Of a DNA stretch of 64,000 nt, positions 58,196 to 64,000 are shown one piece after another. Origin of the DNA: Protonemura montana (taxonomy: Eukaryota; Arthropoda; Insecta; Plecoptera; Nemouridae); assembly GCA_947568835.1 (NCBI GenBank), contig OX387608.1, positions 10,516,001 through 10,580,000 on the forward strand, given 5' to 3'. How positions within the stretch are numbered: position 1 is the stretch's first letter; every line of letters begins with the position of its first letter. Under the pieces are notes generated by a model, which made no database searches, had not been told where the DNA came from, and worked only from the letters and a program-made list of their open reading frames with translations. A program made the translations under genes and the position numbers.

Positions 58196-59698
58196 TTTCG
58201 AAGAAATTTTAAAATTATAACTACAGTAGCAAATAGAGTTCAATAATTTTGTAAATTGTGAATTTATTTATTATTGATTGTGAAATATGATTTTTCGGTA
58301 GCATTCCTTTAAAAATTACAAGGCTTTCTTGAACTCTTTTGCAAATAAATGCACACATTTGACAAAATTTCAGAAAATTGCTACAAACACATTAAATTGC
58401 ACAAAACATTTTTGGAGGAGGTGCCAAACTCGCACTTTGCGTGGAGGTGCCGTGATGTTTGAAAAACAAATATATTCATTTGAAAAATTGAACCTACGGA
58501 ACCGTGGTCCATGCACATATTTGAAACTAGATTACATTTATTATTTTTGACTTTACTGAAAATCCCAGAAAGTGTCGGAAGCTAATAAGTTAAGTGACTT
58601 TATCAACAATGTGCAATTTTGTCCCCTTTATTTTTCCACATCGAAGATTTCTCGTTGTAAGTCTCCTCTCAACGGGGTCGCCGTATTTTCAAAGACAAGC
58701 AAGAATCTTAATTTCAAATAACATAACTTAACCAGAACGCGTGGAGGCGCCATGATTTTCTATAAAAGTAATCTTCATCTCCTTTTTATTACATCTTCAT
58801 CCAAACAGCCTCTTTATCAAAAACCATTTCATTTATATTAAGAGTTACGCTTCATTTACATACAAATATCTTTCTCGCTTTTTCCCAAAAAATTTTAAAT
58901 AGACTTTTCGCATGTATAGCGTTATATAATATTTCGTGTCAAACTGATAAATAGTACTTCGGGGGGGCAGCAGTGGCTCTCCCCCTGAGGGGGTCTTTTC
59001 CACTATTTTCATTTAGATGGCGACACGAAATCATTTCGATGCCAGGGAATTATTATTTTTATTATAAACGGCACCATTGCCCGCGAGTGGAATGTCTTCG
59101 GCCCTGTTGGATGCCGGTTACGATATGACCATCACTTATAAGCCGTAGCTTCTTAGGTTGGCGGTAAGAGACAGTCAAATGTCGTTAGAATCTCTTGTTT
59201 TAATAAAGTTCCTACCAGCTTAATAGTTGACGTTCATTGCTAATACATTAATTCACAGCCGTGATGTCGCACTGCATGTTAGTTTTACTGTTTCTTTGGT
59301 GTTTTTTGACGGCGAAAACTTTGAGTGCCTCACGTGAGATGTTTGTTGCAGTGCAAGGGCCACATTAACTTGTGTGCAGACTTTAATTTAAATTAACAAT
59401 TGGCTTGATAATTTGTTTTATTGTTGAAACTGATCTATCAGGCGATCAGAAACGTTTTTGACGTAACACATAGAAAAAAGATAAGTCCTTACAATGACTG
59501 TAGAAATGTTAAGTGAACAAAGGGAAGTGTAGGACAATTTTAAAATGTATACAACTGAAAATTAAGAGCAGTTAAGAATCTGTAGTAATATTAAAATGTT
59601 TTTGAGCAAAACTATGAGTTTAACACCGATTTGAGGAATTTTCTCCCTTACAGAATGGTGGTAAACGCAAACTGCATTACGTTTAAAAATCAGAAACC

Positions 59699-60040
59699 TT
59701 ACACATGACCAGTTCTCATCGGGAAAGAGGTTGGAAAGATGAAAGTCAGTACAGCAACTTCGTTCGCCTTGCTTATCAACCTCTCGACAGCATGGATTTG
59801 TGATGGAATCCTGCTGTTCAAGTTGTACCGTCCTTCGAAAGGGACGATAAGCCGATGGTCCCCTTGGTTGCTATCGACAGGAGTAGGTACGTGCTGACAT
59901 CGGGTTAACCAGTCTCTCTTCTAGACTAGGTTAGGTTTACATCATCCTCGTCATCATCCACTAATTCACCGACGCCATTAAATTAGTACCACAGGGCCCG
60001 TTTTCAAAACAGTTCGTCGTTAAACTCCACAAATCAATAA
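59699..60040 (+). mobile_element. 5S-derived SINE lacking the 5S head
   Basis: It begins at ttacacatgaccagttct, just after the box C position, and runs through the core (ccgtccttcgaaagggacga) to CAGTTCGTCGTTAAACTCCA plus CAAATCAATAA. It is a 5'-truncated copy with no 5S promoter. Confidence 0.82.
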
Positions 60041-60829
60041 TACACTAAAAGTAAAGGTGATCTAGCTTATTATGAATTAACGGTTATTAGCAAAAGGCAA
60101 ATTCCTTTGCAGTTAATAAAGTGAAATATGAGAACAAATATAAGTGTACACATGCGGGTATAGCCAAAGCATAACCATTTTATCGTCATCTTTTGTCGTT
60201 CAAGTCCAAATAGACCATCAACATATAACGCAGCTCTGGTGGCATCTTTCAACCAACTTGCGGCTATCTGCGTTGAAATTGCACTGCAAGCTTACATCAT
60301 ATCGCCCAGGCTGGTGCAATAAATTTTCACCATCTCCTTTCGAAATTACCTATCAACGTGGTACGCTCGGCCGCATGAAAAATACTATAGTCTGCATTAT
60401 TATTACCTACACACGGGGTTAATTTAGTATAAGGGATGAATTGTACGCGATGGATATGTTCAGGTGGGAGGGAGGGGGGGGTGCTGTATGAGATGAGTAA
60501 AGTATACTTCATACATCTATTATTTACGGGGGTTATTTTTATTAGACTTTTTATATAAGAAAATATTTCACATTTTTTTTTCGTTCGTTTTATTCAAAAA
60601 TAAGACCCCACAGGGATGGTTCATCGTAATATATTGGTAGCTTCTCTTTTTTTTTTGGTTCTTGGTACCACCCTGTTTCACCTTGTTTTGATATACTCAA
60701 AGTCTCTGTCCCTCCCCGCCATTCTACCACAGTTTCACCAAAACGTGGTAAAATACCATAAACAAGTGTCCTAACCCGTTGTACTTATTCAAATTAGCCA
60801 CAAAAAGGGGTACGAATATACGAGACACT

Positions 60830-61210
60830 ACAGTAATAATTGTCTAAAACAAAAGTATGCGCACACTGTAATGGCAATCGTGCAATTTATCTTCCATGTT
60901 TTGGCGATCTTGATCGTAAATCTGTCGTGCCTGCTAAGGCTGTACGGCCAGCAAGCTGTAAATATGAAACTGTTCAATTCGCAGCGGGAAAACTGTTGTT
61001 AAATAGATTTGAATTGAGAGATCATCATTAATTTCACGCGGCCCAGCATCCTGCTTAAGATTAATCGAATGTGTTTTAATTCACGGTTTGTGCTCTGGCT
61101 AGACTAGGCACTTAGATAGCCATGTGTGTAACCGGTATGATTTTATTTTCGGTCGTCTCGAATCGTTGAAATCAGCGAATTAAATTGTTGTACCAGATTT
61201 AAGACTAGTG
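60830..61210. other. candidate conserved regulatory DNA or short ORF
   Basis: Single-copy sequence with cgcggcccagcatcctgctt, aagattaatcgaatg and ttttaattcacgg. A 63-codon + frame (60840-61031; VCAHCNGNRAIYLPC) is open and contains two CxxC-like cysteines, but it starts without a good ATG and has no recognised domain. Confidence 0.22.
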
Positions 61211-61344
61211 TGTTTAATTCGTACAGTAGTTACTTTTGATTACCCTACAGTCCATTTGGAAACTCAATCCACAAGTAAGCATCAAGAAATGGAAAAAAGC
61301 TTCAATCATTACTTATCTACAGAAAACGAATTAGATAAATAGAT

Positions 61345-61376
61345 AAGATAAAGTAGACATGGGTCTGAAAACCAGT
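61345..61376 (+). repeat. family Y module, end fragment
   Basis: Only aaagtagacatgggtctg and aaaaccagtgtcat are shared with the other two copies. The CCAGTGT end also matches the start of the tRNA-like SINE copies. Confidence 0.4.
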
Positions 61377-61667
61377 GTCATTCACATTTGCACAAAATTA
61401 TTCAACAAAATTCTATCTGCAATCAGAAGCAATCAAAATGTATCATATTTAGCTAGTGTAACCTGAAATTATTTCTACTGAAAAATCTTATTTTTACTAT
61501 TGATGAATTTTAAAACTCATTAATTATTAATTTTTGGACTTATAACTTTTTTTTATAATTCAGTACCATTACCATAATATAATTATAAAATAACTTCCCA
61601 TACTTCCGCTATGACGGTTCTCGTCTTGTCTGATTTCGGTTAAAGCATTAAGTTTTTTAACGTAATA

Positions 61668-62029
61668 GTCAGAGGACCGGCGTTAATGTTAAACTTTTTG
61701 GTTAGCAAGCGAGCCAGTAACACGTGGTAACGGTAGTTGCCACTTGATGCCAAGCGCTGCCTTCCTTTTTAAAAAAACCTCCACATTTAAATCATTACCA
61801 GTGAAAATACCCATACGAGTATGTCAATTATTAATTTAAGCATAAATAAAGATCAAGTAATCGTCAACTAGTATCAAATGCAAGTAATCTGCTAGGAATA
61901 ACAAAATTAAATTTCTTAAAATTCAAAACGACGGTGACTCCACCTAGTAGCATCCTCTATTTTTGTCGGCAAAGAAGTTCTTTTGCAGATTATTTTTACT
62001 ACAACAGCTTAAAATAGTGCTGTGGTAAA
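61668..62029 (+). mobile_element. family X non-autonomous repeat, near complete
   Basis: It has tagtcagaggaccggcgtta, acacgtggtaacggtagttg, tatcaaatgcaagtaatctg, aattcaaaacgacggtgact, ccacctagtagcatcctcta and tagtgctgtggtaaag. It has the same length class as the copies at 4680 and 34536. Confidence 0.7.
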
Positions 62030-64000
62030 GTAAGCAATGACCAAAAGACGCTCAGCTTTCTACAGTTTCCGCCAGCGACGGTAAAATGCAGTTGAAATAA
62101 TTGCACGGTGCACTTGTTGGAGACGTGGGCACATCGTAACGATCACGATTTTGCCGATGACATCTCACGATCTTCTTCTTGGTAGCGCGCGGACTGAAAG
62201 ACAAAATATCAGCGTGCATTGTTAGGTATACTTGTTTTGGTAAATGGAGACAATGCGGTAAGCGATATTGGTGGTTAACATGGATATTGGTAATGTGATT
62301 GATTGCAGTCGGGTGATTTACAAAGCGAATTATTATTATTTGTATGGGTACAAGGCACGTAACGGAATTATAGTATGGTAAAGAAAAAATAAAGAATAAA
62401 ATTAAAATTGTGCTTCTTTCAAAATTATTCACTATAGAGTACTAACTTATTCCTTATATCCGGGAGCATTTGGACCAGTAAAAAAATGTATGGCTCATAA
62501 ATCGCCATGCAAATATAAGATGATGAGAGATGAAAGAGGTTGAACCATCTTAGATGGAGACAGATAATAGATTGAAATGACAACCATCTACGAGATGGAA
62601 ATTCTATATACAAGAGAACCAAAAGTCATGAACATCAAATTGTACAATATAATGATTTCTTAAATGGTCTTGCTGAGGCCATGGCTTAGATGGCTGGCCA
62701 GATTAACCATGCGCTCGCAGGTAACTCTGCAGGCCATGAATTATTATCATTATAGGAACACACCTGCACTCGTCAATGATGGACCAGCATGATGTTAGCT
62801 CCGATCGTGGATTTCTTTGTTGTGTCAATTACACTTATCGGGAGGTGTTTTTTGAATATAAAAACATAGAAAAAAAAAAACTGTAAATAATTGTCGGACT
62901 TTAACGAAAAGGTTTTTGGGTCGCGCTGTTAAATATTTAACGCACAACGGAGATAAATATTTAAGTTAAACGTCAACAATAGAGTTTTTTGTATTTTGGA
63001 CCAAACGAACATGAAAGCTAAAAAGAAAAAAGCATCAATTTTTGAAAACTGCTGGACTTCTATACATTTGAGTTGCGATAGAAAAAAAGTGTATCAATAA
63101 AAACAATGCGTGAAAGGTTGTTTCTAATTGTACTTCTATCTTTTCAAACTAAATGTATCGCTCTAAGCAAAACAATTTCTTATTTTCGAAGCCAAAATAA
63201 AATTGTGATCAGAAATGAAACGGGCACTCTAACACAACAGACCAATAAAAAGCAACATGATATACACGCCATTGTCTCGGTGGCAAATAAAACTATTCCC
63301 ATAAATACATTCATGTGTACCGGGTAATACTTTAAAATATATTAAATTACCATGTGGACCATGGCCTCTACTGACAACTGAATGAGTAGGAATTCTAGTA
63401 AAACAATGCGTACACTGCGAATAAACAACTCATCGACATTAATGCGCCTATCAAGAGGCCCCCGCTAACTCGATCACCTTACAGTAACGTGTGACCTGTG
63501 ACCTGTGTCTAGTTTCTGCATAATCCTGCTCTGGGATCACATGTGCTTGCGTCCCACGCTTATTTTCTACCAGCGACTTCTTGGGTTTACTTGGAGCAAC
63601 TTGATTTGCATGTCTTTAGGAATTTATAATTGACTTCAGTTTGGTAGGCTACATGAGGATTGATATTATTGTTCTTCTGATTAGGTCAATATGGAACTAG
63701 TTTTTATACCTACTTGACCTTTTTAGTGTTGATATGTTGTTATTGTAAATTAAAATTACTTTTTTTATTTTTTATAGACAATGTATTTGACTTGGGTCAT
63801 CCAGTTCAACAATATCTGCCAGCTAAAAACTCATCTTCATGGTAACAGCCAATCAGATTATTCCCTTTTCATCTTATCCGCAAGGTATCTTTTCGTTCAG
63901 ATATTGTAATCGTGGATATAAGTAGTACATAAAAATGTCCACCTGATAGAAGAAAAATCATAATATTAAACGATACAAAGATGATCCATCGAATTGTGTG
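62030..64000. other. no gene seen; AT-rich spacer
   Basis: The 126-codon - frame at 62052-62432 has no codon bias. A CCAATCAGA-core fragment lies at 63825. Nothing else is recognised to the window end. Confidence 0.4.
63825..63875. repeat. CCAATCAGA-core repeat fragment
   Basis: The blocks aaaactcatcttcatggtaa, cagccaatcagattatt recur as the complement at 22165-22215 (ttatttgattggctgtgact, atggtgatgagtttatagc) and in part at 25970-26010 (gaccatggcgatgagtttta). This is a short shared core, probably from related MITEs. Confidence 0.4.

Overview
This is a eukaryotic nuclear window: AT-rich, very gene-poor and crowded with short interspersed repeats. There is no operon structure and no long bacterial-type reading frame. 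The best guess is an arthropod, probably an insect. The reasons are compact AG/GT splice sites, TTAGG-like (CCTAA) runs inside an intron, AT-rich spacer with scattered CpG-rich islands, and a non-LTR retrotransposon remnant of a kind common in insects. I cannot name the species.

One protein-coding gene is well supported, at 37585-38581 on the + strand. It has two exons with a frame-compatible 460 bp intron, encodes 178 residues, and has AATAAA just after the stop. I do not recognise the family. A likely noncoding exon with a strong acceptor and donor lies at 21984-22052, just downstream of a CpG-rich island at about 21690-21930, which suggests the 5' end of a transcript. A 44-codon ORF at 48429-48563, next to another CpG-rich island, is only a weak candidate. 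A reverse-transcriptase C-terminal remnant of a LINE lies on the - strand near 25.1-25.8 kb.

The dominant content is a 5S-rRNA-derived SINE family of about 440 bp, with at least 15 full or broken copies on both strands. Three copies have visible target-site duplications. Other families are: a tRNA-derived SINE with an A-box/B-box head and a GCATTGCAAGC tail; a roughly 350 bp non-autonomous repeat ('family X') with six copies; palindromic MITE-like elements carrying a CCAATCA core ('family M'); and an upstream module ('family Y') that in one place directly precedes the tRNA-like SINE.

There are four tandem arrays. One has a 43-bp unit (15 copies, each with a CACGTG E-box) at 6461-7115. One has a 65-bp hairpin-containing unit at 9975-10535, lying between two inverted repeats of about 165 bp. 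One has a 30-bp unit at 11293-11400. One has a 114-bp unit that occurs twice, in opposite orientations, near 18.5 kb and 51.3 kb.

Most of the rest is single-copy AT-rich spacer. Several more GC-rich segments hold dense TAAT/ATTA motifs and could be conserved regulatory DNA, but that needs comparison with a related genome.
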